64,000 nt of DNA from Candidatus Delongbacteria bacterium (lineage in GTDB: Bacteria > CAIWAD01): positions 186,001-250,000 of the forward strand of contig JACKCN010000006.1 of the NCBI GenBank assembly GCA_020634015.1, written 5' to 3'. This document shows, piece after piece, positions 45,202 to 54,043 of this stretch. Under the pieces are notes generated by a model that was given only the letters and a program-made list of their open reading frames with translations, was not told the origin of the DNA and did not search any database. The translations under genes were made by a program, and so were the position numbers. Position 1 is the stretch's first letter, and every line of letters begins with the position of its first letter.

Positions 45202-46011
45202 ATGATGAAACGTATCGCAACTCTCTTCCTGGCCATGCTGATGGCCGGCACGCTGGAAGCACAGGTCATCCAGCAGGTTGGCAATGGCAGTGTCGACTGG
45301 CAGGTTCGCAAGGTCACCGCGGTGGGCATCGCCATGCCCAGCACGGTGGGCGGACGGGCCGGTCAGATCCGTGCCGCCCGCGCGGACGCCCTGAGGCAGA
45401 TTCTGGAAACCGTCCAGGGCATGGCTCTGACCTCGGAAACCACGGTGAAGGATCTGATGCTGGAAAACGACGTGATCTACACGGAAGTGCGTGGCGTCTG
45501 CCAGAATTTCCAGCCGGTTGGCGATCCCGACTACAAGGATGACGGCAGCATCGAGTTGACGGTCGAGATGTTCCTCAGCCAGGAGTTCAGCAACGTGCTG
45601 GTGGGTGACATGGCCTTCGCCTCGGGCACCCCGCAGGTGACTCCGCTCAGCCCCGGCGCCGTGGGCGGTGTGTTCACCGGTCTGATCGTGGACTGCACCC
45701 AGATCAGCGTGCGTCCCGCCCTTGCCCCGCGCGTGCTTAGCCAGTCCGGCAGCGAGGTCTACGGCAGTGCCCTGATCGACCGCGAATGGGCTCTCAAGAA
45801 CGGCATGGTGGGTTACGTGCGCAGCGTCCAGGAAGCTGTCGCGCTTCAGGACCGCATCGGCAACAACCCGCTGAAGGTCACGGCCATCGAGAGCAAGGGC
45901 GCCAACGGAGCCGACGTGGTCATTGATGACGGCTCGGGCCAGACTCTGCATGCCATGGCCGAGAACCTGAATTTCCTCCGGCAGTGCCGGGTGGTGTTTG
46001 TTGTCAAGTAA
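45202..46011 (+). CDS. Secreted LPP20-like protein
   Basis: 269 residues. Signal peptide (RIATLFLAMLMAGTLEAQ). VDWQVRKVTAVGIAMPSTVGGRAGQIRAARADALRQILETVQGMALTSETTVKDLML has the features of the LPP20 domain: VGxA plus an A-R-A-x-A-x-R-x-I-L-E helix followed by the T-V-x-D strand. A second mixed domain (TGLIVDCTQISVRPALAPRVLSQSGSEVYG, VVIDDGSGQTLHAMAENLNFLRQCRVVFVVK) resembles proteins found next to TPR and FecR genes. Role unknown; periplasmic or outer-membrane associated. Start is one of two adjacent ATGs (45202, 45205), AAAGGA upstream. Confidence 0.7.
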   Translation: MMKRIATLFLAMLMAGTLEAQVIQQVGNGSVDWQVRKVTAVGIAMPSTVGGRAGQIRAARADALRQILETVQGMALTSETTVKDLMLENDVIYTEVRGVCQNFQPVGDPDYKDDGSIELTVEMFLSQEFSNVLVGDMAFASGTPQVTPLSPGAVGGVFTGLIVDCTQISVRPALAPRVLSQSGSEVYGSALIDREWALKNGMVGYVRSVQEAVALQDRIGNNPLKVTAIESKGANGADVVIDDGSGQTLHAMAENLNFLRQCRVVFVVK

Positions 46012-46076
46012 TGCAGGACATCAGATCCTGCAAGTGCTTGACCATCAATTGAATGAACCACTGGATCCATCCAGTG
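46012..46076 (+). promoter_or_regulatory. Two hairpins between the LPP20-like gene and the TPR/SLH gene
   Basis: TGCAGGA/TCCTGCA (46012-46018, 46026-46032) begins right at the stop codon. CACTGGAT/ATCCAGTG (46059-46066, 46069-46076) lies 20 bases before the ATG at 46096. No T-tract follows either. They may be an RNA processing or attenuation site between co-transcribed genes. Confidence 0.4.
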
Positions 46077-46095
46077 AATACCGGAGGATGACCGT

Positions 46096-47259
46096 ATGAA
46101 ACGCTGGATTGCCCTGCTGCTCAGCCTGGCCATGATGCCCGTTTTCTTCACGGGGTGCGGCCCCAAGAACATCGCGTCCCAGTCCAACCTTGACACTCCC
46201 CAGCTTCATGTCCGTCAGGGCATGCGCAAGCTGGAAGCCGGGGATCTTGCCGGAGCCGAGAGTGAACTGAATTACGCCCTGCGCCTGGATTCGCGCTACG
46301 TGGATGCGGTCTGCGGCATCGCCCTTGTGCGCGCCCAGCAGGGACGCATGGCCGATGCGCTGGCCGAAGCCGACAAGGCGATGAAGCTGGCGGACAACCG
46401 CTGGAAGGTCTACAGCACGCACGGTCGGGTGCTTGGCCTGGCCCAGCCCAAGGATTGGTACGAAGACGCCCTCAAGGACTTCTCGAAGGCCAATTCCCTG
46501 GCCGGTGCCGATCTGGCGGCCAAGGAAGAAATCCTCTACTACGACGGCCTGACCCGCATGCAGCGCTATCGCTTCAGCGAAGCCCTCGAGAAGCTGGCCA
46601 AGGTAGTCGAGATGCGCGGCGATTTCGGTGGCCCCGCCGATGCGGCCATGGACAAGGTCCAGAAGATCCTGCGCGCCCGTCCCGGCACCGATGCCAGCTC
46701 GAAGGTTGCCCTGCAGCCCGTGATCGACCGCGGTGATCTGGCCGTGCTGCTGGTCGATGAACTGGATCTGCCCACCATCATCGCCAAGCATCGCAAGAAG
46801 GCTCCCGATACCAGCTTCAGCGCCCCGACCGACCCGATGAAGATGCCTGACGGCAGCCCTCAGGGTGTGACCGAACCTGCCGATATCCAGAATCACTGGG
46901 CTCGCACCTGGATCAATGACCTGCTGGAGCACGGCGGCATGCAGCTGTTTCCCGGCGGCCAGTTCTTCCCGGATGCCGAAGTGACCCGTGGTGAATTCGC
47001 CGACGTCATCGTGAACATTCTGGCCGACGTGAACAACGACCCCGGTCTCACGACCCGGTTCTTCGGCGAAACCAGCAAGTTCCCGGACATGAATTCCTCG
47101 CACCCGTCGTACAATGCGGCGGCCGTGGTCACCACGCGCGGGATCATCACCGCCAACCTGACCACTGGAAACTTCGATCCGATGGGCACCATCGATGGTG
47201 CCGACGCCCTGCTGATCATTCGTCAACTGCAGAATGAGCTGCGCCAGACATTCCGCTAG
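46096..47259 (+). CDS. Lipoprotein with TPR and SLH-like domains
   Basis: 387 residues. Lipobox FTGC (Cys21). TPR units cover about 36-215: LHVRQGMRKLEAGDLAGAESELNYALRLDSRYVDAVCGIALVRAQQGRMADALAEADKAMKLADN, then WYEDALKDFSKANSLAG and FSEALEKLAKVVEMRG. The C-terminal third holds two SLH-type motifs: DIQNHWARTWINDLLEHGGMQLFPGGQFFPDAEVTRGEFADVIVNIL and FPDMNSSHPSYNAAAVVTTRGIITANLTTGNFDPMGTIDGADALLII. SLH domains bind cell-wall-linked polymers or peptidoglycan, so the protein may tie the outer membrane to the wall. GGAGGATG precedes the ATG. Confidence 0.85.
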   Translation: MKRWIALLLSLAMMPVFFTGCGPKNIASQSNLDTPQLHVRQGMRKLEAGDLAGAESELNYALRLDSRYVDAVCGIALVRAQQGRMADALAEADKAMKLADNRWKVYSTHGRVLGLAQPKDWYEDALKDFSKANSLAGADLAAKEEILYYDGLTRMQRYRFSEALEKLAKVVEMRGDFGGPADAAMDKVQKILRARPGTDASSKVALQPVIDRGDLAVLLVDELDLPTIIAKHRKKAPDTSFSAPTDPMKMPDGSPQGVTEPADIQNHWARTWINDLLEHGGMQLFPGGQFFPDAEVTRGEFADVIVNILADVNNDPGLTTRFFGETSKFPDMNSSHPSYNAAAVVTTRGIITANLTTGNFDPMGTIDGADALLIIRQLQNELRQTFR

Positions 47260-47282
47260 ACCCGACCGGGAGAATGCCGACC

Positions 47283-48266
47283 ATGACCGGATTCCTGCCC
47301 AGCCCGCGACATCGTTCAATCGCCATCCTGCTGACAGCAGCGGTGCTGGCTGGGTGTGCCGGAAAGTCGGATACACCCGGACGGGTCAAAAAAGCGGAGA
47401 AGACCCCGTCGGCGGGAAGTGCCGCCCAGAATGTGTCCGGTACCGCCCGTCAATTGACCTTTTCCGCGGGCGACCAGGCCTCACCTGCCTTCTTTCCCGA
47501 TGGCAAGAGCCTGATTTTCCAGAACAACAGCGATGGCAACTGGGAACTCTATACCCTTGACCTCGCGGGTGGCGATCCACGCCGTCTGACCGACAGCCCC
47601 GAGAACGAAGAGAACCCGAGTGTCTCTCCGGACGGACGCTGGATTCTGTGCACGGTGTACCCGCCCGCGCTGGACGCCGACCCGGCCCGTGACATCATGT
47701 TGCTGAGCAAGGACGGCAAGACCCGGATTCTGCTGGTTTCCGGCCCGTCCGATGACTGGTATCCGCGGTTTTCGCCCGATGGCAGTCAGGTCTATTTCGT
47801 GTCTGACCGCACCGACAGCCGAACCAGTCTGAACGATGCGGAACGGCGCAGTGCGATCTTCAGGGTCCCGCGCGAAGGTGGCCAGCCCGAGCAGCTGACT
47901 GCCGGCGATGACGAAACCGCACCGTTGCCCATGGCCGATGGTTCCCTGGTGTTCCGGGACGGCCAGAAGCACTGGAAACGACTGGATGCACTGGGCAATA
48001 CCAGTGAACTGTACGCGGGCGACTGGATCTTCGGCATGCCGGCCGCCGGCTTGGCGGGTGATTTCTGGTTGTCGGGCAGTGAAAACCTGGACAGCAGCAG
48101 CCGCATCGTGCACACCGCCCCGGGTTTCTCGCCGCTGACTCCTCTGGATCTCAGCAACCGGCAGGAAGACCGCGGGCCGAACGTGTCACCGGACGGCAAG
48201 TCGCTGGTGTTCTATGGGCGCGTGTCCGGACAGTGGGATCTGTTCCTGATTCCCATCAACGGCTGA
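47283..48266 (+). CDS. TolB-like lipoprotein with WD40-like (PD40) repeats
   Basis: 327 residues. Signal with lipobox LAGC, then PD40 blades: RQLTFSAGDQASPAFFPDGKSLIFQNNSDGNWELYTLDLAGGDPRRLTDSPENEENPSVSPDGRWILCTV, YPRFSPDGSQVYFVSDRTDS, and GPNVSPDGKSLVFYGRVSGQWDLFLIPI. It resembles the propeller of TolB but lacks the TolB N-terminal domain, and pal/tolQRA are not here. It is the last gene of the four-gene secreted block. ATG at 47283 is chosen because GGGAG lies too close to the ATG at 47274. Confidence 0.82.
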   Translation: MTGFLPSPRHRSIAILLTAAVLAGCAGKSDTPGRVKKAEKTPSAGSAAQNVSGTARQLTFSAGDQASPAFFPDGKSLIFQNNSDGNWELYTLDLAGGDPRRLTDSPENEENPSVSPDGRWILCTVYPPALDADPARDIMLLSKDGKTRILLVSGPSDDWYPRFSPDGSQVYFVSDRTDSRTSLNDAERRSAIFRVPREGGQPEQLTAGDDETAPLPMADGSLVFRDGQKHWKRLDALGNTSELYAGDWIFGMPAAGLAGDFWLSGSENLDSSSRIVHTAPGFSPLTPLDLSNRQEDRGPNVSPDGKSLVFYGRVSGQWDLFLIPING

Positions 48267-48272
48267 TCACAG

Positions 48273-48306
48273 ACCCGGGGGCCCGAATGGCGGTTCCCGG
48301 GTTTTC
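48273..48306 (+). terminator. Terminator after the TolB-like gene
   Basis: Arms ACCCGGG (48273-48279) and CCCGGGT (48296-48302) with a 16-base loop, followed by TTTTCT, 6 bases after the stop codon. Confidence 0.6.
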
Positions 48307-48619
48307 TCTGCGTCGTTTCGCGGGTTCGCATAATGTATATTATGTAAACCAAACGAAGCTGAAACCCCTGTCGGCCTGTGGTATGCCCCCTGCTGGCCCG
48401 CCGAGTATCCTCATCATCCCATCGGCTGCTCCTCGTGCTGGGCGAGGATTTCGCGTGAGGCGGGCACTCCCGTGTGCTCACATGCTGGTGCGCTGTGTCA
48501 ACAATGTTTTATTGGTGCGTCATGCGCGGCAATCGTGTCCGGCGCCGTCGATGCCTGTCTGATCCGGGGCGTCGTCCGGGCGCTGCGTTCTGGTCACCAC
48601 GGCCATCAGGGAGAGTCAG
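48307..48619 (+). promoter_or_regulatory. Upstream region of phoU with an AT-rich palindrome
   Basis: About 310 bases without a gene. It holds the palindrome CATAAT-GTAT-ATTATG (48329-48344), conspicuous in a GC-rich setting and possibly an operator, with TATATT inside as a -10 candidate. A second AT-richer patch is at 48499-48520 (GTCAACAATGTTTTATTGG). I find no clear Pho box. A short frame here shows no coding character. Confidence 0.4.
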
Positions 48620-49288
48620 ATGATCAAGGCCTTGCGTTCGTTCTTCAACAAGGAAACCCTGCTGGAACAGGCGATCCAGGACACCCATGCCATGCTGTCC
48701 AATGTCCACGTGATGGTTGAAAGTGCGGTGAAATCACTGCGTCACAGCGATACCGCCGAACTGGATATCGATGTGGCGGCCATGGATGCGGCGGTGAACA
48801 CCTACGAAGAAGGCGTGCGACGCAAGGTGTTCACTCACCTCAGCGTGATGGGCAGCGACCATATCTATCCCGCGCTGGTTCTGATCAGCATCATCATCGA
48901 CGTGGAACGCATCGGTGACTACGCGAAGAACATCGTGGTGCTGGCCGGCAGACATCCTGGGCGTCTGAGCGTGCCCCGTCATGATGCCGAACTGACCCGC
49001 ATCGAGACCGCCCTCATCGAAAGGGTCATGCCTGAGGGGCGGCGGAACTTCGAGGAAGGCAACGAGCAGGCCGCGGCCGAACTGATCCGTGAGCATCGCT
49101 GGATCGGCCGCAGCTGCGAGGATATCACCCAGCAGCTGAGCAGCGAGGTCCATGAGGGCGACAGCCGCACACTCGTCTGTACCGCGCTGTATGCCCGCTA
49201 TCTCAAGCGAGTGACGTCCCATTGGTTGAACGTGCAGACCGCGGTTGCCAATCCTTTTGACCGCATCGGGGTCAAGAAGGACATCTGA
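48620..49288 (+). CDS. PhoU family phosphate regulator
   Basis: 222 residues, all helical, covering one to one and a half PhoU repeats. HAMLSNVHVMVESAVKSLRHSD, AAMDAAVNTYEEGVRRKVFTHLSVMGSDHIYPALVLISIIIDVERIGDYAKNIVVLAGR carries the metal-binding E-x-x-x-D pattern (DVERIGDYAKNI). PhoU proteins damp phosphate uptake and signalling. It is followed 82 bases later by a Na/phosphate cotransporter, whose activity it probably controls; no Pst transporter or PhoR kinase is nearby. GGGAGAG precedes the ATG. Confidence 0.88.
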   Translation: MIKALRSFFNKETLLEQAIQDTHAMLSNVHVMVESAVKSLRHSDTAELDIDVAAMDAAVNTYEEGVRRKVFTHLSVMGSDHIYPALVLISIIIDVERIGDYAKNIVVLAGRHPGRLSVPRHDAELTRIETALIERVMPEGRRNFEEGNEQAAAELIREHRWIGRSCEDITQQLSSEVHEGDSRTLVCTALYARYLKRVTSHWLNVQTAVANPFDRIGVKKDI

Positions 49289-49370
49289 GGCACCGGAAGG
49301 CTGCTGCTGCCCGGACCTGAGGCGGACTGCGATCGACCGCTGACTCCTGTTTCATACTGCCAGGAAAAAC

Positions 49371-50477
49371 ATGCCCAATTCCATGCTGTTGCCCCAGACC
49401 GAAAACTCCGGCAAGATCTGGCGTATCCTGTTGTTGCTCTTCGTGTTGCTGGTGTTCTTCTTCTCCATCGAATTGCTTGCCGACTCGATCAAGCTTTTCG
49501 GTGCCGGTTTTGCCAAGACCCTCTTTTCCTTCGCGTCCACGCCCATCATCGCGCTGTTCATCGGTCTGGCCGCAACCACACTGATGCAAAGCTCAAGCGC
49601 GTCCACTTCGATCATGGTGGGAATGGTCAGTTCGGGCAGCCTGCCGCTGAGTCTGGCTGTGCCCATGGTCATGGGGGCCAACATCGGGACGACGGTCACC
49701 AATACCATGGTGGCCATGGGACACATCACCAACCCCACTGAATTCCGGCGAGCCTTCTCGGCAGCCACGGTACACGACATGTTCAACATGCTGGCCGTGC
49801 TGATCTTCTTTCCCCTCGAACTTTCCACGGGCATTCTCTCGAAGACCGGTCTGGCTCTGGCGACTCTGGTGGAAGGCAGCAGCGGGCTGGCCCTGTTCAG
49901 TCCTGTGAAGGCAGTGCTGAAGCCCATCGTCAAGGGATTTCTTCACAGCGTCAACGACAATCCCTGGCTTGGGCTGCTGGTGGCCGTCGCGGCTCTGTAC
50001 TTCGCGATCGTGATGCTGACCAAGGTGCTCAAGGGCATTTTCCTGCGAAACGTCGAGAACGCATTCCAGGGCGGCATCTTCGACAATGCGGCCGTCGCCT
50101 TCGCCATGGGCATCGCCCTGACCTTTCTGGTGCAGTCCAGTTCGATCACGACCAGCATGGTGGTTCCCATGGCCGGCGCGGGCCTGTTGACGATCCAGCA
50201 GATCTTTCCCTATACGCTTGGCGCGAACATCGGCACCACGATCACCGCCTTCATGGCGGCCATGCTGACCGGCAACCACAATGCGGTGGCACTCTCGATG
50301 GTGCACTTCGCATTCAATGCCTATGGAACCTTGCTGCTCTGGCCCATGCGTCGCTTGCCGATCTGGATGGCCGAAACCCTGGCCACGCAGACACTTCGCA
50401 GCCGCCTCTATCCGCTGCTGTATCTCGTGGTTCTGTTTCTGGCTCTGCCACTGGCGGCGATCTATCTGACGCATTGA
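49371..50477 (+). CDS. Na/phosphate cotransporter (Na_Pi_cotrans family)
   Basis: 368 residues with about eight membrane helices in two inverted repeats. Each repeat has the QSSS signature: TTLMQSSSASTSIMVGMVSSGSLPLSLAVPMVMGANIGTTVTNT and FLVQSSSITTSMVVPMAGAGLLTIQQIFPYTLGANIGTTITAF. These form the ion and phosphate site of the NptA/SLC34 family. Many bacterial members carry a C-terminal PhoU domain; here PhoU is the separate gene just upstream. Confidence 0.92.
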   Translation: MPNSMLLPQTENSGKIWRILLLLFVLLVFFFSIELLADSIKLFGAGFAKTLFSFASTPIIALFIGLAATTLMQSSSASTSIMVGMVSSGSLPLSLAVPMVMGANIGTTVTNTMVAMGHITNPTEFRRAFSAATVHDMFNMLAVLIFFPLELSTGILSKTGLALATLVEGSSGLALFSPVKAVLKPIVKGFLHSVNDNPWLGLLVAVAALYFAIVMLTKVLKGIFLRNVENAFQGGIFDNAAVAFAMGIALTFLVQSSSITTSMVVPMAGAGLLTIQQIFPYTLGANIGTTITAFMAAMLTGNHNAVALSMVHFAFNAYGTLLLWPMRRLPIWMAETLATQTLRSRLYPLLYLVVLFLALPLAAIYLTH

Positions 50478-50513
50478 GCAGGCAGGCGGAGTGCGAGCGT
50501 CGACACTGGCCGG

Positions 50514-50542
50514 TTGACTGTGAAAGGTTCCAATCCTATTTT
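50514..50542 (+). promoter_or_regulatory. Predicted promoter of tRNA-Phe
   Basis: TTGACT (50514-50519), 17-base spacer, TATTTT (50537-50542), 18 bases before the tRNA. One of the clearest promoters in the window. Confidence 0.7.
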
Positions 50543-50560
50543 GACGGTCTGCGAAAAAAT

Positions 50561-50633
<73 letters not shown>

Positions 50634-50642
50634 CTTCATGAA

Positions 50643-50667
50643 AACGGCCCCATCGGGGCCGTTCTTC
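50643..50667. terminator. Bidirectional terminator between tRNA-Phe and the glycosyltransferase
   Basis: Arms AACGGCCCC (50643-50651) and GGGGCCGTT (50655-50663), loop ATC; CTTCGTT follows on plus and TTTTCATG on minus. It serves tRNA-Phe and the reverse operon ending at 50679. Confidence 0.85.
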
Positions 50668-50678
50668 GTTGGGGCTGG

Positions 50679-51686
50679 TCACGCAATGGCCAGACAGTCC
50701 AGCCCATCGCGATAGCCCGCCGCTGCCAGCCGGGGCATGATCTCCTCCCGGGCCCCCACTCTGCCCACATTCAGCAACACGAAAGCCCGGTCCGGTGCCG
50801 GCAGACTGTCCCGGTGCACGACGGGCGCCCCAAGAATCCGTTGCCCGACGCGTCCGGGATGGATCTCGATCCAGCCATCCAGGAGCACACCCCGCAGCCG
50901 CTTGCGGCTCTCCCGGCCCGCACCCCAGCTGATCAGCACTCGACCGGCGCGCACCCGTTCCAGCTCACGCAGCAGCCAAGGGAGCTTGAGGACCGCGAAT
51001 GCCTCGGCTGAGTAGCGTGGATCCCGGCGGCTGAGCCGCTCAGGTGAATCACGCCAGCAGAGCAGGCACTGGGGCAGCTTCTCCATCCGGACTCCCGCGT
51101 CCAGCCAGCGCAACCATAGTTCATGGTCTTCGGGAAACATGCCATCGCGCCAGCCGCCATGTCGATCGAGCACCGACCGCCGGAACATCACGCTGGGGTG
51201 CGCGAGCGGGGCATCGATGAAGCGACCGTTGCGGATCTCGCGCTCCGAGATCAGACTGTTCAGCCAGTCCACGTGGCGCGCGTAGCCCGCGGTGGTGTGA
51301 TCACCCAGGTGTGCCACACGACACGAAACCAGACCGGTCTCCGGGTGTCGGTTCAGGTGTTCCAGTTGCAGTTGCAGCCGGTCTGGCGCGCAGAGATCAT
51401 CGGCGTCCATCCGGGCGATCAATGGAGCGCGGCACGACTCCAGACCTCGATTGAGTGCCTGCACCAACCCTTCGGGCGGCTGCAGAAGAACGCGCAGTCG
51501 TGGATCCCGTCGGGCGGCAGCCTGCAGGAGCGGGACTGTTTCATCCATGCTGCCGTCATCGACGACCACGATTTCGATTCTGCCAAGCGTCTGGCGGAAG
51601 AGGCTGTCCAGGCAGGCGGTCAGATGGGATTCCCCATCCCGCACGGGGACAAGGACCGAGACGAGTGGCCGCGGGTCATCCGCCAA
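50679..51686 (-). CDS. Glycosyltransferase family 2
   Basis: 335 residues. LVSVLVPVRDGESHLTACLDSLFRQTLGRIEIVVVDDGSMDETVPLL, GLVQALNRGLESCRAPLIARMDADDLCAPDRLQLQLEHL (the MDADD metal site) and APLAHPSVMFRRSVLDRHGGWRDGMFPEDHELWLRWLDAGV are GT2 motifs, closest to cell-surface polysaccharide transferases. The last 100 residues (RVLISWGAGRESRKRLRGVLLDGWIEIHPGRVGQRILGAPVV...) form an additional mixed domain. The TTG start overlaps the SDR stop by 11 bases; the start is not certain. Last gene of a three-gene reverse operon. Confidence 0.85.
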   Translation of the reverse strand: MADDPRPLVSVLVPVRDGESHLTACLDSLFRQTLGRIEIVVVDDGSMDETVPLLQAAARRDPRLRVLLQPPEGLVQALNRGLESCRAPLIARMDADDLCAPDRLQLQLEHLNRHPETGLVSCRVAHLGDHTTAGYARHVDWLNSLISEREIRNGRFIDAPLAHPSVMFRRSVLDRHGGWRDGMFPEDHELWLRWLDAGVRMEKLPQCLLCWRDSPERLSRRDPRYSAEAFAVLKLPWLLRELERVRAGRVLISWGAGRESRKRLRGVLLDGWIEIHPGRVGQRILGAPVVHRDSLPAPDRAFVLLNVGRVGAREEIMPRLAAAGYRDGLDCLAIA

Positions 51687-52521
51687 GGGGCTGTGGTTCC
51701 ACGGGTGGGGCGGGTGTGGGAGCGGTCAGCTTGCTGCGCGTACAGATCCAGTCCAGTACACGGCGCTGGAGAAAACCGGGCAGGCGCGTGTACATCCAGG
51801 CGCTCCAGCGTGTGCTGGCGGGCAGAACCAGCAATGCCTGTCCACGCGCCAGGGCCTTCAACGCGCCGCGAGCGACGTCGGCGGCCGGGATGCTGGTGGC
51901 CGGGCGGAAACGCAGATCGCCGGCCTCGAAGAACTCCGTATCCACCAGGCCCGGGCAGCAGGTGGTCAGCTGGACCCCACTGCCCTTGAGCTCGTGATGC
52001 AGGGCCTGACCGAAGCCCAGCAGAGCATGTTTGCTGGCTGAATACAGTGCATGACCGGGCAGGGGTACCATTCCGGCGAAGGACGCGATGTTCAGAATCC
52101 AGCCTCGTCCCTGTGTCACCATGGCGGGCAGCAGGGCACGCGTGAGTGCCAGCGGGCCGTTGATGTTCAGTTCCAGCAGCATGCGCGCCATTCCGGGCGA
52201 CCCGTCCAGCCGGAACTCTTCCAGCCCACGAGCCGCATTGTTGACCAGAATGCCCGGTTTGTGCTCCAGGGACTCCACCACTTCCAGCAGGTCGCGGATC
52301 GTGGCTGCCCGGGAGAGATCGCCCTGGAAGAGCAGCACCTGGACTCCATGGGCTTTTTCCAGCTGCTGTTTCAGTTCCAGCAGGCGCTCGCCGCGCCGTG
52401 CGCAGAGCATCAGGTCGGCACCACCGGCAGCCAGTGCCAGAGCAAGTTCACGCCCGATTCCGGAACTGGCGCCCGTGATCAGTGCCAGTTCTCCCGCCGG
52501 CCAGGGGCGAGCGCCGCTCAT
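51676..52521 (-). CDS. Short-chain dehydrogenase/reductase
   Basis: 281 residues, classical SDR. Coenzyme motif LITGASSGIGRE, acidic-strand CARRGERL, NNAARGL, catalytic Ser in NIASFAGM, and YSASK with the active Tyr and Lys. The Arg pair after the second strand suggests NADPH. The C-terminal helices WSAWMYTRLPGFLQRRVLDWI resemble membrane-associated SDRs of lipid or sugar metabolism. Substrate unknown. Start overlaps the stop of the upstream lipoprotein gene by 4 bases. Confidence 0.9.
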   Translation of the reverse strand: MSGARPWPAGELALITGASSGIGRELALALAAGGADLMLCARRGERLLELKQQLEKAHGVQVLLFQGDLSRAATIRDLLEVVESLEHKPGILVNNAARGLEEFRLDGSPGMARMLLELNINGPLALTRALLPAMVTQGRGWILNIASFAGMVPLPGHALYSASKHALLGFGQALHHELKGSGVQLTTCCPGLVDTEFFEAGDLRFRPATSIPAADVARGALKALARGQALLVLPASTRWSAWMYTRLPGFLQRRVLDWICTRSKLTAPTPAPPVEPQPLGG

Positions 52522-53777
52522 TGGGCCGATTCCAACATCAGCACCTCAGCTCCATTGGGGAACTGAGTGGCCCCATTGCAGCAGTTGATCAGCACCAGAC
52601 CGCTGTTCACCTGGAAGGCGGCGCGCAGGTCCGCCTCGCTGCTCCGGGGCTCGGTGATCTGGCGGCCTGCGGGAATGTCACCCAGGAAGAAGAAGTGATC
52701 CGCATCGGTGGTATCAGGGAAGAGCATCACGTTCACGGGATCGGTGGAGCCGCCGGCATCGTAGTAGCCTCCGAGGAAGGTCTCACCGGCGGGGATTCGT
52801 GCGTAGCCCAGCCATTCTCGCGATGTGTTGTAGTTCACGACCAGAAAGAGGTCGCCGCCATCTTCATTGTGAATGCTGGGGCTGAAGATCCTGAAGTTCT
52901 GGCCATTGCTGAGACTGATCTGGTTGACGGCGAACACGGTCAGATCGTTGGTCAGCACCAGTTCCGCGCCGGTGAAACCGAAGGGGTTGCCCAGCAATTG
53001 GCCTTCCCAGAAGCGTTGCTGGACGGTCCAGCGTACCTGCACATGGTCGGTATTCATCAACAGACGTTCGCTGCCGCCCAGGCCCAGTGTCGTGCGGACT
53101 TCGCCATTGACGCTGAATTCCACCGGCTCGACCAGCAGATTCTCGACGATCAGATCGGGATACTCGAGCACCCGGGCCTTCACGGGCAGGGAGAGCGTAC
53201 CACCGTTGCTGCTGACCCGCAGGACGCTGCGAAGATCCAGTGGCCCACTGAGCTGCGAACGTCGCATTTCAAGCGTCACGCTGGCGTCACCGCTGCCGGA
53301 TTGGGGTTGCACATCAAGCCAGGTCGGCACGTCCTGAACGCTCCAGTCAAGTTGGCCACCGCCCCGGTTGTGTACCTGCAGGTTCAGCAGGCTTTCGTCC
53401 CAGTCAAAATCCAGACTGTCGGGGGAAAGCTCCAGCCATGGCAGTTCTGCGTCACGCTGGAGCACCAGGTTGTGGATTCTGGTTCTGCCGCGCTGGAGAG
53501 ACACCGGTTCTTCCAGGCGCAGCCAGGGAGACTGATGGATCACCAGCGTGTCTGGGCCTTCGGGCAGGGTGTAGAAGGCGTAGGCTCCCGCCTCATCCGT
53601 GCTGAGGTAGGCACCACTCTCGCGCAGGCTGATCAGCACGCCGGCCAGACTGCGCCCGGTGCCATTCTCGCTGAGCTGGCCTTCAAGCATCGGTGGTGAG
53701 CTGCGGGTGATTTCCGCCCCCCCGCAGGAGAGCAGGAAGAGCAGGCAGACGACAAGGGCACGGAGTACACGGGACAT
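52518..53777 (-). CDS. Lipoprotein with carboxypeptidase-like and BACON-like domains
   Basis: 419 residues. Lipobox LLSC. A carboxypeptidase regulatory-like beta sandwich (LEGQLSENGTGRSLAGVLISLRESGAYLSTDEAGAYAFYTLPEGPDTLVIHQ) is followed by a BACON/ASPM-type domain (LELSPDSLDFDWDESLLNLQVHNRGGGQLDWSVQDVPTWLDVQPQSGSGDASVTLEM), then a C-terminal region rich in strands. Such proteins sit at the cell surface and bind glycans or partners. ATG at 53777 begins the signal; the ORF upstream of it has no ribosome site. First gene of the operon with the SDR and GT2. Confidence 0.78.
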   Translation of the reverse strand: MSRVLRALVVCLLFLLSCGGAEITRSSPPMLEGQLSENGTGRSLAGVLISLRESGAYLSTDEAGAYAFYTLPEGPDTLVIHQSPWLRLEEPVSLQRGRTRIHNLVLQRDAELPWLELSPDSLDFDWDESLLNLQVHNRGGGQLDWSVQDVPTWLDVQPQSGSGDASVTLEMRRSQLSGPLDLRSVLRVSSNGGTLSLPVKARVLEYPDLIVENLLVEPVEFSVNGEVRTTLGLGGSERLLMNTDHVQVRWTVQQRFWEGQLLGNPFGFTGAELVLTNDLTVFAVNQISLSNGQNFRIFSPSIHNEDGGDLFLVVNYNTSREWLGYARIPAGETFLGGYYDAGGSTDPVNVMLFPDTTDADHFFFLGDIPAGRQITEPRSSEADLRAAFQVNSGLVLINCCNGATQFPNGAEVLMLESAQ

Positions 53778-54043
53778 GACAGTGGTTTCCGAAAGCTGGA
53801 GGGCCTGGGTGATCACAGCCAGTGCTTCCCCCGGACCGGGAAGTACCGCCCTGGCAGGACCATGTCTGTGGGCCTGCCTGCGAAACGACCCGCTTAATAT
53901 AGATTGTTGGCCAGCCAAGAACAGGGCTTCCGGTCGTGCGAACCAAGATCCGGCCGACCCGGAAAACCGACCCTGGCCACCGGTCCCGACTCAACATCCC
54001 ATGCCAGCTCAAGTGACCCGCCGTGCCCTACCCACGTTCGCTG

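Noticed and set aside
48233..48562. 109-residue plus frame in the phoU leader
   Set aside because: No ribosome site or coding pattern, and it crosses the terminator and the AT-rich palindrome.
48307..48619. Pho box upstream of phoU
   Set aside because: No pair of CTGTCA-like direct repeats with the right spacing could be found by eye.
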